A DNA stretch of 64,000 nt from Clostridiales bacterium oral taxon 876 str. F0540 (GCA_000466585.1 KE993464.1:343985-407984); one strand, 5' to 3'. Positions 10,607 through 19,069 are shown, counted from the stretch's first letter. The notes: generated by a model not told the origin, from the sequence alone. Translations and numbers: made by a program.

Positions 10607-10981
10607 ATGACAGAATTAAGACAGGTTTATAAGTGTGAAAAATGCGGAAACATGGTAGAGGTGATTCATGCATCAGGTGGAACTTTAGTATGCTGTGGTC
10701 AGCCAATGACTTTAAAAACTGAAAATACCACTGAGGCAGCAGTTGAAAAGCATATACCTGTAGTAGAAAAGCTTGAGAATGGTGTATTAGTAAAGGTAGG
10801 CTCAGTAGAACATCCAATGCTTGAAACACATTATATTGAGTGGATAGAAGTTATTACTTTAAATAATGTTTATAGAAAATACTTAAAGCCAGGAGAAAAA
10901 CCAGAAGCTTTCTTTAATATTGAAGAAGAGATTCTATCCGTTAGAGAGTACTGTAATCTTCACGGACTTTGGAAAGATTAA
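10607..10981 (+). CDS. dfx: Desulfoferrodoxin (class II superoxide reductase)
   Basis: Reduces superoxide to hydrogen peroxide in the cytoplasm without making oxygen, the usual oxidative defence of strict anaerobes. Both iron sites are complete in a 124-residue protein. The desulforedoxin-type centre I has C10, C13, C29 and C30. The catalytic centre II has H49, H69, H75, C116 and H119. I chose the ATG at 10607 because GGAGGG lies seven bases before it; the in-frame ATG at 10592 overlaps that ribosome binding site and would add five residues. It has its own terminator and no operon partner, so rubredoxin or another electron donor must be encoded elsewhere. Confidence 0.96.
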   Translation: MTELRQVYKCEKCGNMVEVIHASGGTLVCCGQPMTLKTENTTEAAVEKHIPVVEKLENGVLVKVGSVEHPMLETHYIEWIEVITLNNVYRKYLKPGEKPEAFFNIEEEILSVREYCNLHGLWKD

Positions 10982-11003
10982 TACAAAACTGCTAATATTT
11001 TTT

Positions 11004-11041
11004 AAAAAGATTGTCAATAATAATATTGACAATCTTTTTAT
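11004..11041 (+). terminator. Terminator of desulfoferrodoxin gene
   Basis: AAAAAGATTGTCAATA pairs with TATTGACAATCTTTTT, a 16-bp stem ending in a T-run, 22 bp after the stop. Confidence 0.9.
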
Positions 11042-11053
11042 TTGGTAATATTA

Positions 11054-11337
11054 TAAAGAAAAGATAGAAATAAGCCGCTATACTAGGAAGCAAGTAAGTT
11101 TAAAAACAGATTCAAAGAGAGTTGCAGGTGGTGAAATTGCAGCAGTTATGATTAAACTGAATGGGTCCTGGGAGGTTGGGGATGAACATAAGTAGTCCTT
11201 CACGTAAGCCTTACGTTACAAAGGCAGGATATCATTGTGTATCTTATTAATAAGGAAAAGCATTATGCTTTTTGAATTAGGTGGCACCGCGTATGTTACG
11301 CCCTAAGGCTTTAGAAAAAAGCCTTAGGGCTTTTTTA
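11054..11337 (+). promoter_or_regulatory. T-box leader controlling trpS
   Basis: A tRNA-sensing T-box riboswitch. The antiterminator core AGGTGGCACCGCG is at 11279-11291. It is followed by a terminator in which GCCCTAAGGCTT pairs with AAGCCTTAGGGC and a run of T (11300-11336). Upstream, stem I contains the GGTGGTGAAA distal-loop region and the specifier segment around 11160. The codon after GAA at 11162-11164 is TGG, matching tryptophan; a second TGG lies at 11169, so the exact specifier is not certain. Uncharged tRNA-Trp should favour the antiterminator and read-through into trpS. Confidence 0.92.
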
Positions 11338-11358
11338 ATTCAAATAGGAGGTATTATT

Positions 11359-12363
11359 ATGGAAGAGAAGAAAAAGGTTATATTCAGTGGAATACAGCCA
11401 TCAGGTCAGCTTACATTAGGAAATTACTTAGGAGCTATAAAAAATTGGGTAAAGCTTCAAGAAGAGTATGACTGCTATTTTTGTGTAGTTGATTTACATG
11501 CAATTACTGTAAGACAAGAGCCAAAGGATTTAAGAGCAAGAACTTTAGAAGTTATGTCCATTTATATAGCATCAGGAATAGATCCGGAGAAAAACACTAT
11601 ATTTATTCAGTCACATGTGCCTGCTCATTCAGAGGCAGCATGGCTTTTAAACTGCTACACCTATATGGGGGAATTAAGCAGAATGACACAATTCAAAGAT
11701 AAATCCCAAAGATATGGAGATTCTATTGGCGCTGGATTATATAATTACCCGGTACTAATGGCTGCAGATATACTTCTCTATCAAACAGATTTAGTGCCAG
11801 TTGGAAGCGATCAAAAGCAGCATTTAGAGCTGGCCAGAGACATTGCACAAAGATTTAATAATTCATACAGTGAAACCTTTATAGTACCTGAGCCTTATAT
11901 TGCGCCTAGAGGAGCAAAAATAATGGATCTGCAGGAGCCGACTAAGAAAATGTCCAAATCAGATGATAATCCTAATAGCTATATACTGATTATGGATCCT
12001 CCGGAGATTATCAGAAAGAAAATATCAAGAGCTGTAACTGACAGTATAGGTGTTGTAAAATATTCAGATGATCAGCCTGGAGTTAAGAATTTAATGACTA
12101 TCTTAAGTACAATAACCAGTCAAACTGTAGAGCAAATTGAAGCTAAGTATGAAGGCCAAGGCTATGCTCAATTTAAAAAGGACGTAGCAGAAGCTATAGT
12201 AGCTGAACTCGAGCCTATTCAGAAAAAAGTAAAAGAACTGGTAGCGGATAAAGCTTATCTTGAAAGTATATATAAGACCGGAGCAGACAAAGCAAATTAT
12301 GTGGCAAATAAAACCTTGAGAAAAATGCAGAAGAAGATTGGATTTATTCCAGTTTCTAAGTAG
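11359..12363 (+). CDS. trpS: Tryptophanyl-tRNA synthetase
   Basis: Charges tRNA-Trp with tryptophan. The 334-residue protein is a class I synthetase, with the HIGH-equivalent motif PSGQLTLGNYLG near the N-terminus and KMSKS (TKKMSKSDD) near residue 197. The ATG at 11359 follows AGGAGG by seven bases. An in-frame start at 11281 lies inside the T-box core and terminator and is not used. Expression should rise when tryptophan is short, through the T-box leader directly upstream. Confidence 0.96.
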   Translation: MEEKKKVIFSGIQPSGQLTLGNYLGAIKNWVKLQEEYDCYFCVVDLHAITVRQEPKDLRARTLEVMSIYIASGIDPEKNTIFIQSHVPAHSEAAWLLNCYTYMGELSRMTQFKDKSQRYGDSIGAGLYNYPVLMAADILLYQTDLVPVGSDQKQHLELARDIAQRFNNSYSETFIVPEPYIAPRGAKIMDLQEPTKKMSKSDDNPNSYILIMDPPEIIRKKISRAVTDSIGVVKYSDDQPGVKNLMTILSTITSQTVEQIEAKYEGQGYAQFKKDVAEAIVAELEPIQKKVKELVADKAYLESIYKTGADKANYVANKTLRKMQKKIGFIPVSK

Positions 12364-12406
12364 AATAATAGTTTATGTTAAGATAAAAAATTAAAGTAGA
12401 GATTTT

Positions 12407-12456
12407 AAAATCGTAGGATCTAAGATGAGCTTTTATCATCAACCTACGATTTTATA
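12407..12456 (+). terminator. Terminator of trpS
   Basis: AAAATCGTAGG pairs with CCTACGATTTT around an internal loop that holds a second small pairing, 44 bp after trpS. Confidence 0.75.
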
Positions 12457-12509
12457 TAGACTTTGGAATTAAGCTTTAAATAAAGATATCTGTATTATGA
12501 AAGGAATCT

Positions 12510-14072
12510 ATGGAAAATATGAATTATATGAACGACTTTTTACTAATTGGAGCAGCTATTATTCTATTTTCTATGGCTATTTATTCATTGCTGTATAGAA
12601 AGGTTCCTGGCGCACTTCCTCTATTTGTTCAGATGACTGCTGCATTTTTATGGACTATGGGATCATATTTGGAAATAAGAAGTATTGGTTTAGAATATAA
12701 AATTATATGGAGGAATATTCAGCAAATTGGAGTATTTATTGTTCCTATTTCAAGTGTATTTTTCGCTATTGATTATTCAAAACAAGTAAAACTAAAAAAA
12801 TATGCTTGTATTATTGGGACGGTTCCAATAATGGCGTTAATTCTTATATTTACAAATAGATTTCATCATTTAATGAGGTCAGGGTATGAATTAGTTGAAA
12901 GTAGTTCATTAAGAGCATCTCTTATAGTACATTCAACAAGTTTGGGAATAATTTTAGTGACAATTAATTTTTTTATACAGTTAATAGGGGTTATTATTCT
13001 CGTAGATTTTAGGAAAAGGGTACCAAAGTATTTTAAAAATCAAGTATTTTTGATTATATTAAGTATATTTTTGACACCATTTTTAGATTGGCTAAAAGGA
13101 GCATGGCTAGATAAAAGCGGATTATATATTCCTATTGCAGTTTTATACATTCCAAGTGCATTTATATTATTTCATTGCCTGCTAAAATATGATATTTTAA
13201 GTATTACGCCTATTGCTAGAGATAAGGTGTTTGAAGTAATTACAGAGGGAATATTGATAATAGATACGTCTTTGAACATAGTTGATAGAAATTTATACAT
13301 GAAGACTATTATGGAAAAGTATTTTAATAAAAGCGAAGATTTTATTGGTATGAATATATATGATGTTTTCGGAAATATTCCAGAGATTAAAAAGCTGTTA
13401 ATCGATAAACAGAAAAATTCAACGGAGATTCAAATTAATAATGAGAATGGTAACTACTATTTATTATGTACTAAGCATGAGGTAAATAGCGACGGCAATA
13501 ATATAATTGGACAAGTGATAATAATTAATGATATAACCGATAAAAAGAAGTATGAATTGAGCTTAAAGGATAAAGCAGACAAAGACAGTTTAACAGGATT
13601 ACTTAATAGAAATGGTTTTAGTGATGCTTTTGGCAGTATACTTAGAAATACAGCTATAAAAGCACAACCTGTTACAGTTTTTATGATAGATATAGATTTG
13701 TTTAAGAAAATAAATGATAGCTATGGGCATATAAATGGAGACAAAGTTCTTCAGAATTTCGCTGAAGTATTAAAAGCCACACTGAGGCCAGAGGATGTTG
13801 TAGGAAGGATAGGCGGAGAAGAATTTGCGGTAGTGTTGCCGGATATAGATAAGGATAAGTCTTTGCTAATTGCTGAGAAAATCAGAAAAAGAGTGGAAGA
13901 GAGCAATCTGTTAGTTTTAGATAGAAACATTATTAATTATACAGTAAGTATAGGAATTGCTGATAATATTAATTTAAATATAAGCCAAGAAGAATTACTT
14001 CATATAGCAGATATTGCTTTATACAGAGCAAAAAAGAGTAACAGAAATTGTGCAGTATTATACAGAGAATAG
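12510..14072 (+). CDS. Membrane diguanylate cyclase (7TM-PAS-GGDEF)
   Basis: Probably makes cyclic di-GMP from two GTP in response to a membrane or PAS signal. The 520 residues split into about seven N-terminal membrane helices (1-225, like the 7TM region of some histidine kinases), a PAS-like sensor (about 230-345) and a GGDEF domain. The active-site motif is GGEEF at 435-439. An RxxD inhibitory site (R426-D429) sits five residues before it, so product inhibition is likely intact. The gene is monocistronic, with terminators on both sides. The ligand is unknown. It is one of three genes here tied to cyclic di-GMP, the others being the HD-GYP gene at 55853 and yajQ. Confidence 0.88.
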   Translation: MENMNYMNDFLLIGAAIILFSMAIYSLLYRKVPGALPLFVQMTAAFLWTMGSYLEIRSIGLEYKIIWRNIQQIGVFIVPISSVFFAIDYSKQVKLKKYACIIGTVPIMALILIFTNRFHHLMRSGYELVESSSLRASLIVHSTSLGIILVTINFFIQLIGVIILVDFRKRVPKYFKNQVFLIILSIFLTPFLDWLKGAWLDKSGLYIPIAVLYIPSAFILFHCLLKYDILSITPIARDKVFEVITEGILIIDTSLNIVDRNLYMKTIMEKYFNKSEDFIGMNIYDVFGNIPEIKKLLIDKQKNSTEIQINNENGNYYLLCTKHEVNSDGNNIIGQVIIINDITDKKKYELSLKDKADKDSLTGLLNRNGFSDAFGSILRNTAIKAQPVTVFMIDIDLFKKINDSYGHINGDKVLQNFAEVLKATLRPEDVVGRIGGEEFAVVLPDIDKDKSLLIAEKIRKRVEESNLLVLDRNIINYTVSIGIADNINLNISQEELLHIADIALYRAKKSNRNCAVLYRE

Positions 14073-14090
14073 AATATATTTTTCTACCAT

Positions 14091-14125
14091 AAAAGGTTTG
14101 CTAATTTGTCAAACCTTTTTATTTT
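14091..14125 (+). terminator. Terminator of diguanylate cyclase gene
   Basis: AAAAGGTTTG pairs with CAAACCTTTTT across a nine-base loop, followed by ATTTTAT. Confidence 0.88.
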
Positions 14126-14293
14126 ATACTTTCATTTATATTTATAGGTGAATATTTAAATATATGACCTAATGTGTATAAACTGGTGTATAATCAAATA
14201 TATGGATATATAGTCGTATTTTTCACTTTATAGAGATAAGGAAGTACAAAAGCTATAAATGTTGAAGTATAAAATAGCAGCGGAGGATTAAAA

Positions 14294-14620
14294 ATGGCTA
14301 ACGATTTTTATTGTGAACAAGTATTAAGCAGAAAAACAGAAGTAAGAAAGGTTTTTGAAACAGATAATGTACTGGCTTATTACCATACGAAGCCAGCCTA
14401 TGAGAAGCATATTGTAGTTATTCCAAAGAAACATATATCTTCTTTGATTACAATTACTGAAGAAGAAAACGATTTGTTGTTAGAGTTACTTGGTGTTGTA
14501 AAAAAAGTTGCAGCTGATATTGTATCTGAGCATGGGGCATGCAGAGTAATAACAAATTTGGGAGACTATCAGGACTCCAAGCATCTGCATTGGCATTTGG
14601 TTTTTGGAAATCGCATATAA
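14294..14620 (+). CDS. HIT-family nucleotide-binding hydrolase
   Basis: A 108-residue histidine-triad protein. The signature HLHWHLV near the C-terminus is the family's H-x-H-x-H nucleophile loop, preceded by the conserved VIPKKHISSL region. Such proteins hydrolyse AMP-linked or phosphoramidate nucleotides; the natural substrate here cannot be told from sequence. The ATG follows CGGAGGA. It is the first of five short genes (HIT, Nudix, GNAT, methyltransferase, GNAT) with gaps of 18-30 bp or an overlap, probably one transcript ending at 17352. Confidence 0.9.
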   Translation: MANDFYCEQVLSRKTEVRKVFETDNVLAYYHTKPAYEKHIVVIPKKHISSLITITEEENDLLLELLGVVKKVAADIVSEHGACRVITNLGDYQDSKHLHWHLVFGNRI

Positions 14621-14650
14621 CAATAATCGAAAGGTATTGGAGGAATTTCT

Positions 14651-15052
14651 ATGAAAAAAGGCAATATAGAATTTGCTGCAAAGGGATTTATATTAAAGGA
14701 TGGTAAGTTTTTAGCACTGCATAAAAGTATTGCTAAACATAACTTCTATGAGCTTCCGGGGGGAAGAATGGAGTTCGGTGAAACGGCAGAGGAAACCTTA
14801 GTAAGAGAAGTAAAAGAAGAGACTAATTTTAGTGTAGAACCAGTAAGTTTGCTGGATACATGGAATTTTGTTGCTGAGGATTATCAGATAGCTGGAGTTA
14901 TTTATCTGTGCAAAATTAAGGAAGGCAGTTTAGTACTATCAGAGGAGCATGACAGATATGAATGGCTTGAATTTAATGAAGAAAATCTCGATAAAATGCA
15001 TGAGGTTTATAAAATAAGAATGGAAAAGTGGGATATTAATAAACTCAAGTAG
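14651..15052 (+). CDS. Nudix hydrolase
   Basis: A 133-residue Nudix protein that should cleave a nucleoside diphosphate linked to another group, using Mg2+. The Nudix box runs from GGRMEFGET to REVKEETN at about residues 37-59, with the metal-binding REVKEE intact. The glycine usual after EE-x is replaced by N in EETNF, as in many family members. ATG follows TGGAGGAA. Position between HIT and GNAT genes suggests a housekeeping or detoxification role, but no substrate can be assigned. Confidence 0.9.
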   Translation: MKKGNIEFAAKGFILKDGKFLALHKSIAKHNFYELPGGRMEFGETAEETLVREVKEETNFSVEPVSLLDTWNFVAEDYQIAGVIYLCKIKEGSLVLSEEHDRYEWLEFNEENLDKMHEVYKIRMEKWDINKLK

Positions 15053-15076
15053 TTATAGAAATGGAGGTTATTTGTT

Positions 15077-15532
15077 TTGTTTACATTTCTTAATTTTGAT
15101 TATTTAACGGATGGAGAAATAGATTTAGTTATAGAAGAAAAGTCTGAGGCTTATGAGACTAAAGGATACTTACCGGCTTATAAGTATGACATTAAACTTC
15201 ATAATGATAATAAATTAATAGGCAGAATAGATATAAGAATCGGCCATAATAGAAATACGTATTACGGTGGGAATATAGGGTATGAAATTGAGGAAGCCTA
15301 TAGAGGGAATCACTATGCTGCAAAAGCCTGTATGTTAGTAAAGCAGGTTGCTCATGCACACGGGATGGACAGGCTGCTTATAACTAATGATCCAAGTAAT
15401 CTTCCATCAAGAAAAACCTGCGAACATATTGGTGCTAAACTTCTGGACATAGTTGATCTACCTGAAGATAATGAAATGTATCAATTAGGAGATAGGCAGA
15501 AGTCCAGATACGAGTGGATTATAAATACTTAA
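15077..15532 (+). CDS. GNAT-family N-acetyltransferase
   Basis: A 151-residue acetyl-CoA-dependent acetyltransferase of the RimJ-like GNAT group. The core has IGYEIEEAYRGNHYAAKA, where the R/Q-x-x-G-x-A pyrophosphate loop is RGNHYA, followed by LLITNDPSNLPSRKTCEHIGAKL, split here as the family's late beta strands. The start is TTG at 15077, supported by GGAGG eight bases upstream; no ATG is better placed. Substrate unknown. Confidence 0.85.
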   Translation: MFTFLNFDYLTDGEIDLVIEEKSEAYETKGYLPAYKYDIKLHNDNKLIGRIDIRIGHNRNTYYGGNIGYEIEEAYRGNHYAAKACMLVKQVAHAHGMDRLLITNDPSNLPSRKTCEHIGAKLLDIVDLPEDNEMYQLGDRQKSRYEWIINT

Positions 15533-15550
15533 GAAAGTTAGGGGATAATA

Positions 15551-16408
15551 ATGTATAACGCAAAGGCAATAAGTGATTTTTATGACAAATATGGAATGAG
15601 AGAATGGGAAAGGCTTAATTTATCTGCTTATGATAGAATTAATTTTTATCTTCATATGCACTTTTTGCAGAGTTTTATTGGACAAGGTAAAAATGTATTA
15701 GATGCCGGATGTGGAGCGGGAAGATATAGCATTGAAATAGCTAAAAGCGGCAGTAATGTTACTCTTTTAGATATTTCCAAGGAACAATTAAAAATAGCAA
15801 AAAGCAAGCTTGAAGAAAATAACTTGCTATCAAAGGTTGACGACTTTATTAATGCAGATTTGAGGGATTTATCCATGCTTGAGGATAATATATTCGATAC
15901 TGTAGTCTGCTATGGAGCACCTTTAAATTATCTCATGGAAAATAGAGAAAAAGCAGTTGAGGAACTTATTAGAGTTACTAAGCCTGGTGGAACTGTTTTA
16001 ATAAGTGTTAATAGTAAATGGGGAGTTATTAGAAGTCAATTAGGAAGAGAGGACTTTGATTATACTTCCTTCTTTGGAAAACCTGACTATTGGTACATAA
16101 ATGAAGTTGTTGAAACAGGGGATCTTCCGGAGCATGAAATGGTAAGCCACCCTCCAAGACATTTTTTTGAGGCAGAAGAGCTTGAAGGTTTGCTGGTAAA
16201 AAGCGGCCTAGATAATGTAATTCTAGGTGGAAGTCCATGTATTACAAGTGCTTTTAGGAATGCAACAGAAGTAATAGAAAAAGATCAAACTGCATGGAGA
16301 ACAATACTAAATCTTGAAGAAAGAGCATACTGCAAAAGAACTATGGCTGATAATGGTGAATTTTTATTGGCTAGGGGAACTAAATTAAATATAGGTTTAA
16401 AAGGGTGA
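15551..16408 (+). CDS. Class I SAM-dependent methyltransferase
   Basis: A 285-residue soluble methyltransferase. Motif I VLDAGCGAGRYS (about 49-60) binds S-adenosylmethionine, LLDIS is the acidic loop that binds the ribose, and NADLRDL and VVCYGAPLNYL follow in the usual order. The C-terminal 120 residues are less typical and probably form the substrate lid. ATG follows AGGGGA. It overlaps the next gene by four bases (GTGA), so the two are probably coupled. The substrate cannot be named from sequence. Confidence 0.85.
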   Translation: MYNAKAISDFYDKYGMREWERLNLSAYDRINFYLHMHFLQSFIGQGKNVLDAGCGAGRYSIEIAKSGSNVTLLDISKEQLKIAKSKLEENNLLSKVDDFINADLRDLSMLEDNIFDTVVCYGAPLNYLMENREKAVEELIRVTKPGGTVLISVNSKWGVIRSQLGREDFDYTSFFGKPDYWYINEVVETGDLPEHEMVSHPPRHFFEAEELEGLLVKSGLDNVILGGSPCITSAFRNATEVIEKDQTAWRTILNLEERAYCKRTMADNGEFLLARGTKLNIGLKG

Positions 16409-17268
16409 GAGATATGATAAAAACAATTCATAAAATTGAGGAAGTAATAGATTTTGCATGGGAATTAAGTCAAAATGATTTATATGCTAGCTATCATAGA
16501 ATAAAATCAATGGAAAAGCTTAGAGAAGATTTGGAAAGAGCTCTTGTTAGGGATAATGAAAGCATAATCGCCTGCTATCACGAAAATACGTTATGTGGAG
16601 TATGTATTTATCATTGGAAAAGTGATGATAAATATTCACAAACAACACAATTTTTAATAAGAGGAGATTATGACCAAATTGCAGAAGAATTGATTGATCA
16701 TATAAGAAAGCAGCTACCAGGATGTGAGCTATACATAGGTGTACCATTTAGTAATAAAGATGCAAATCAATATTTTAAGAAAAACAATTTTGAATGTATT
16801 GAATCTAGCATTGATACAAGACTATATAATTTAAAAGGACAAATGAATGAAAAACATGAACAGGTAGAAGAAATTACTAAAAGTAATTTTGAGGAATATG
16901 CTATTTTTCACGACAAATATGCCATCCCTTCAGAAATGTATTATAATAGCGAAAATTTGAAAAAGGATATAGAGAGATTTAAAATACTTGTTTTTAAGCA
17001 AGATGGGGCGATTCGTGCAAGCATTTTTGCTAAGAAGGTCAGAAATATGGGTGAAATTTTTGGATTATTTGTTGATGAACAATATAAAAATAATGGTATT
17101 GAAGGCATTTTAATCAATGAAATGCTGATGCTATTATGTAATGAATTTGGTCCACTAGAGGAAGTTGTATATTTTATCGATGAGGATTCTCCAGACGAGT
17201 TAAATTCTGCTTTAGCTGCAGGCTTTCAGATTAATGATAAATATAGATGCTACAAATGTATACTCTAA
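16405..17268 (+). CDS. Two-domain GNAT-like acetyltransferase
   Basis: A 287-residue protein with two GNAT-like halves. The N-terminal half (about 1-140) is degenerate. The C-terminal half has IFGLFVDEQYKNNGIEGILI, a version of the acetyl-CoA loop in which the usual arginine is replaced by K-N-N-G. GTG at 16405 overlaps the methyltransferase stop. An ATG at 16414 with AGGGTGAG just upstream is a reasonable alternative, three codons shorter. It ends the five-gene group before a strong terminator. Substrate unknown; catalytic competence is less certain than for the smaller GNAT upstream. Confidence 0.72.
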   Translation: MRDMIKTIHKIEEVIDFAWELSQNDLYASYHRIKSMEKLREDLERALVRDNESIIACYHENTLCGVCIYHWKSDDKYSQTTQFLIRGDYDQIAEELIDHIRKQLPGCELYIGVPFSNKDANQYFKKNNFECIESSIDTRLYNLKGQMNEKHEQVEEITKSNFEEYAIFHDKYAIPSEMYYNSENLKKDIERFKILVFKQDGAIRASIFAKKVRNMGEIFGLFVDEQYKNNGIEGILINEMLMLLCNEFGPLEEVVYFIDEDSPDELNSALAAGFQINDKYRCYKCIL

Positions 17269-17351
17269 TTGAATTTTTGAATTCATGATTAGATATATAG
17301 GCTAATGTAAATTTAATTTATATGTCTCTAAATTAAATTTAAGAGTAATTT

Positions 17352-17409
17352 AACAAGACATATAGGTAATAGAGCTTTATGCTTTATTATCTATATGTCT
17401 TGTTTTTTA
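17352..17409 (+). terminator. Terminator of the HIT-Nudix-GNAT group
   Basis: AACAAGACATATAG pairs with CTATATGTCTTG, extended by GTAATA with TATTAT, then TTTTTT. The stem is about 20 bp. Confidence 0.92.
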
Positions 17410-17411
17410 TA

Positions 17412-17433
17412 AAAATCCTTATAAAATCCTTAT
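17412..17433 (+). promoter_or_regulatory. Tandem 11-bp direct repeat, likely response-regulator site
   Basis: AAAATCCTTAT occurs twice head to tail with no gap (17412-17422 and 17423-17433). One-helical-turn direct repeats are the usual operator form for OmpR/PhoB-type regulators. A -10-like TTATAC lies 20 bp downstream, so the repeat overlaps or abuts the -35 position. The regulator encoded at 19891 is the natural candidate; binding is inferred. Confidence 0.55.
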
Positions 17434-17504
17434 AATTGTCTACTAAGATTTACTTATACGGAAGACTTAAGGACTAATAAGCTTTAAGTACAGCAAATGA
17501 GTTT

Positions 17505-17596
17505 AGGAGGCTTGAAGATTGATAATCTTCAAGGACAGTATAAGGAAAACAGGAGACATGAAGATTGATAATCTTCATGCACAGAATAAGGAATAC
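17505..17596 (+). repeat. Two tandem 46-nt hairpin units in the LanFEG-like leader
   Basis: Unit 1 (17505-17550) and unit 2 (17551-17596) are 46 nt each and largely identical, starting with AGGAG. Each contains a 10-bp stem with a GAT loop: CTTGAAGATT with AATCTTCAAG in unit 1, CATGAAGATT with AATCTTCATG in unit 2. The second base pair is T-A in unit 1 and A-T in unit 2, a compensatory change. A third AGGAGG immediately after unit 2 is the ribosome binding site of the ATPase gene. Confidence 0.8.
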
Positions 17597-17607
17597 AGGA
17601 GGGTAAA

Positions 17608-18315
17608 ATGAAGGATTTAATTTTAGAAACAAAAAATCTTTGCAAAGCTTTTAAAAGTCAGAAAGTAGTACAGGATATATGCCTGGAAGTTAAGAAAAAT
17701 TCAATATATGGTCTTTTAGGACCTAATGGTGCAGGAAAATCAACAACCTTAAAGATGATTACAGGAATGCTTAGACCAACCAGTGGAGAGATTATATTTG
17801 AAAATCATCCATGGAGCAGAAAGGATTTAAGCAATATAGGAGCTTTAATTGAAGCAGCTCCAATTTATGAGAATTTAACTGCAAGGGAGAATTTAAAAGT
17901 ACGTACTACAGTTTTAGGGCTGCCTGATAAAAGAATTGATGAAGTTCTTCATATAGTTGATCTAGAAAATACAGGAAAGAAACAGGCAGGAAAATTTTCT
18001 ATGGGAATGAAACAGAGACTTGGTATTGCAATTGCACTTATTAACAGTCCTAAGCTTTTAATTTTAGACGAGCCTACTAATGGTTTAGATCCATTTGGGA
18101 TACAGGAGCTTAGAGAATTGATTCGTTCATTTCCCCAAAATGGAATAACAGTTATTTTATCAAGTCATATATTAAGTGAGGTTGAACTAATAGCAGACAG
18201 AATCGGAATTATCTCTGGAGGAATTCTTGGCTATCAAGGTGATATAGAACAAGGCCAGGATTTAGAAAAATTATTTATGGAAGTTGCAGGAAAATACAGA
18301 AGGGATGGTGAATAA
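17608..18315 (+). CDS. Lantibiotic-protection-type ABC transporter ATPase (LanF/CprA-like)
   Basis: This 235-residue ATPase powers a membrane exporter predicted to remove cationic antimicrobial peptides. Walker A is GPNGAGKST (about 37-45), the signature is FSMGMKQR, and Walker B is LLILDEPTNGLDP. Where most ABC proteins have a Q-loop glutamine, the sequence reads ALIEAAPIYENLT. Such a glutamate loop is known from LanF proteins and supports this assignment over a generic BceA type. AGGAGGG precedes the ATG. Two permeases follow directly and a response regulator and kinase come next, the order found in the clostridial Cpr system. Confidence 0.85.
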   Translation: MKDLILETKNLCKAFKSQKVVQDICLEVKKNSIYGLLGPNGAGKSTTLKMITGMLRPTSGEIIFENHPWSRKDLSNIGALIEAAPIYENLTARENLKVRTTVLGLPDKRIDEVLHIVDLENTGKKQAGKFSMGMKQRLGIAIALINSPKLLILDEPTNGLDPFGIQELRELIRSFPQNGITVILSSHILSEVELIADRIGIISGGILGYQGDIEQGQDLEKLFMEVAGKYRRDGE

Positions 18316-18316
18316 A

Positions 18317-19069
18317 ATGTATTCTTATTTTAAGGCAGAAGCTCTAAAGATAAAGCATACTTTTATAATAAAGCTCGGAGTAATTGCACCTATTTTTACA
18401 ATTCTTCTTTCTGCTACTTTAGTTTTAGGATACTTTCAAATGGGTGCCTATAACTGGTGGTATACAACGATACTTCCGGGGCTTATATCCTTAGTATGTA
18501 CTTTAGCTGCGGTTAAAGATACTAAAATGAAAAATAGAGCAGTGCTTTCCTTACCAATTGATCTTAAAAAGATTTGGGCAGCAAAAATTCTTATATGTAC
18601 AGCAGTAATAACAATTTCTTCCTTGATTCTTTTCTTGGGAACTTCATTAGTGGCTGGTGTGTCAGCTTTAAATAAAGCTGCCGATATTACAGCTATTAAT
18701 GCATTTGCAGGAATTTTAGTTTTGATAATTACCTTTTTGTGGCAAATTCCTCTATGCTTGTTTCTTGGAAGCAAGGTAGGAATGTTTATAACTATAATAA
18801 TAAGTTTTGCTGCAAATGCAGTATTAGGAATATTAGCTGCCACAGAGAAAATTTGGTGGGCAGTTCCTTATGCGATTCCTGCGAGACTTATGTGCCCAAT
18901 TTTAAAAGTACTGCCAAATGGACTTCCGGCTGTGAAAGGCAGTGAAACCTTTAAGTCAGAGTTATTATCTAATGGTGTTATCTTACCCGGTATTATAATT
19001 GCAATAGTGTTATTTTGTATCCTGACCATAATTACAGCAAGATGGTATAGTAAGCAGGAGGCGAAGTAG
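18317..19069 (+). CDS. Lantibiotic-protection ABC permease (LanE/CprB-like)
   Basis: A 250-residue membrane protein with six predicted helices and the short N-terminus YFKAEALKIKHT typical of MutE/EpiE-family permeases. It should pair with the neighbouring ATPase and second permease to form the exporter. I chose ATG at 18317, one base after the ATPase stop (TAAAATG), which suggests coupling. In-frame starts further upstream (18284, 18305) lie inside the ATPase gene. Substrate, presumably a lantibiotic or host-type peptide, is inferred from family and context. Confidence 0.8.
   Translation: MYSYFKAEALKIKHTFIIKLGVIAPIFTILLSATLVLGYFQMGAYNWWYTTILPGLISLVCTLAAVKDTKMKNRAVLSLPIDLKKIWAAKILICTAVITISSLILFLGTSLVAGVSALNKAADITAINAFAGILVLIITFLWQIPLCLFLGSKVGMFITIIISFAANAVLGILAATEKIWWAVPYAIPARLMCPILKVLPNGLPAVKGSETFKSELLSNGVILPGIIIAIVLFCILTIITARWYSKQEAK

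Larger units (their letters stand above)
17269..17607 (+). other. Intergenic region before the LanFEG-like operon
   Basis: This 339-bp gap holds, in order, a strong terminator (17352-17409), a perfect 11-bp tandem repeat (17412-17433), a -10-like TTATAC (17454-17459) and two 46-nt tandem hairpin units (17505-17596). No gene is visible apart from short readings through the hairpin units that lack usable ribosome binding sites. Confidence 0.7.

Noticed and set aside
17558..17610. Short reading from ATG 17558 overlapping the ATPase start (leader peptide)
   Set aside because: It has an ATGA overlap with the ATPase gene, but AGGAG is only two bases before its ATG, too close for normal initiation, and the coding sense is simply that of the hairpin repeat. 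A TTG-started equivalent in unit 1 has the same problem.
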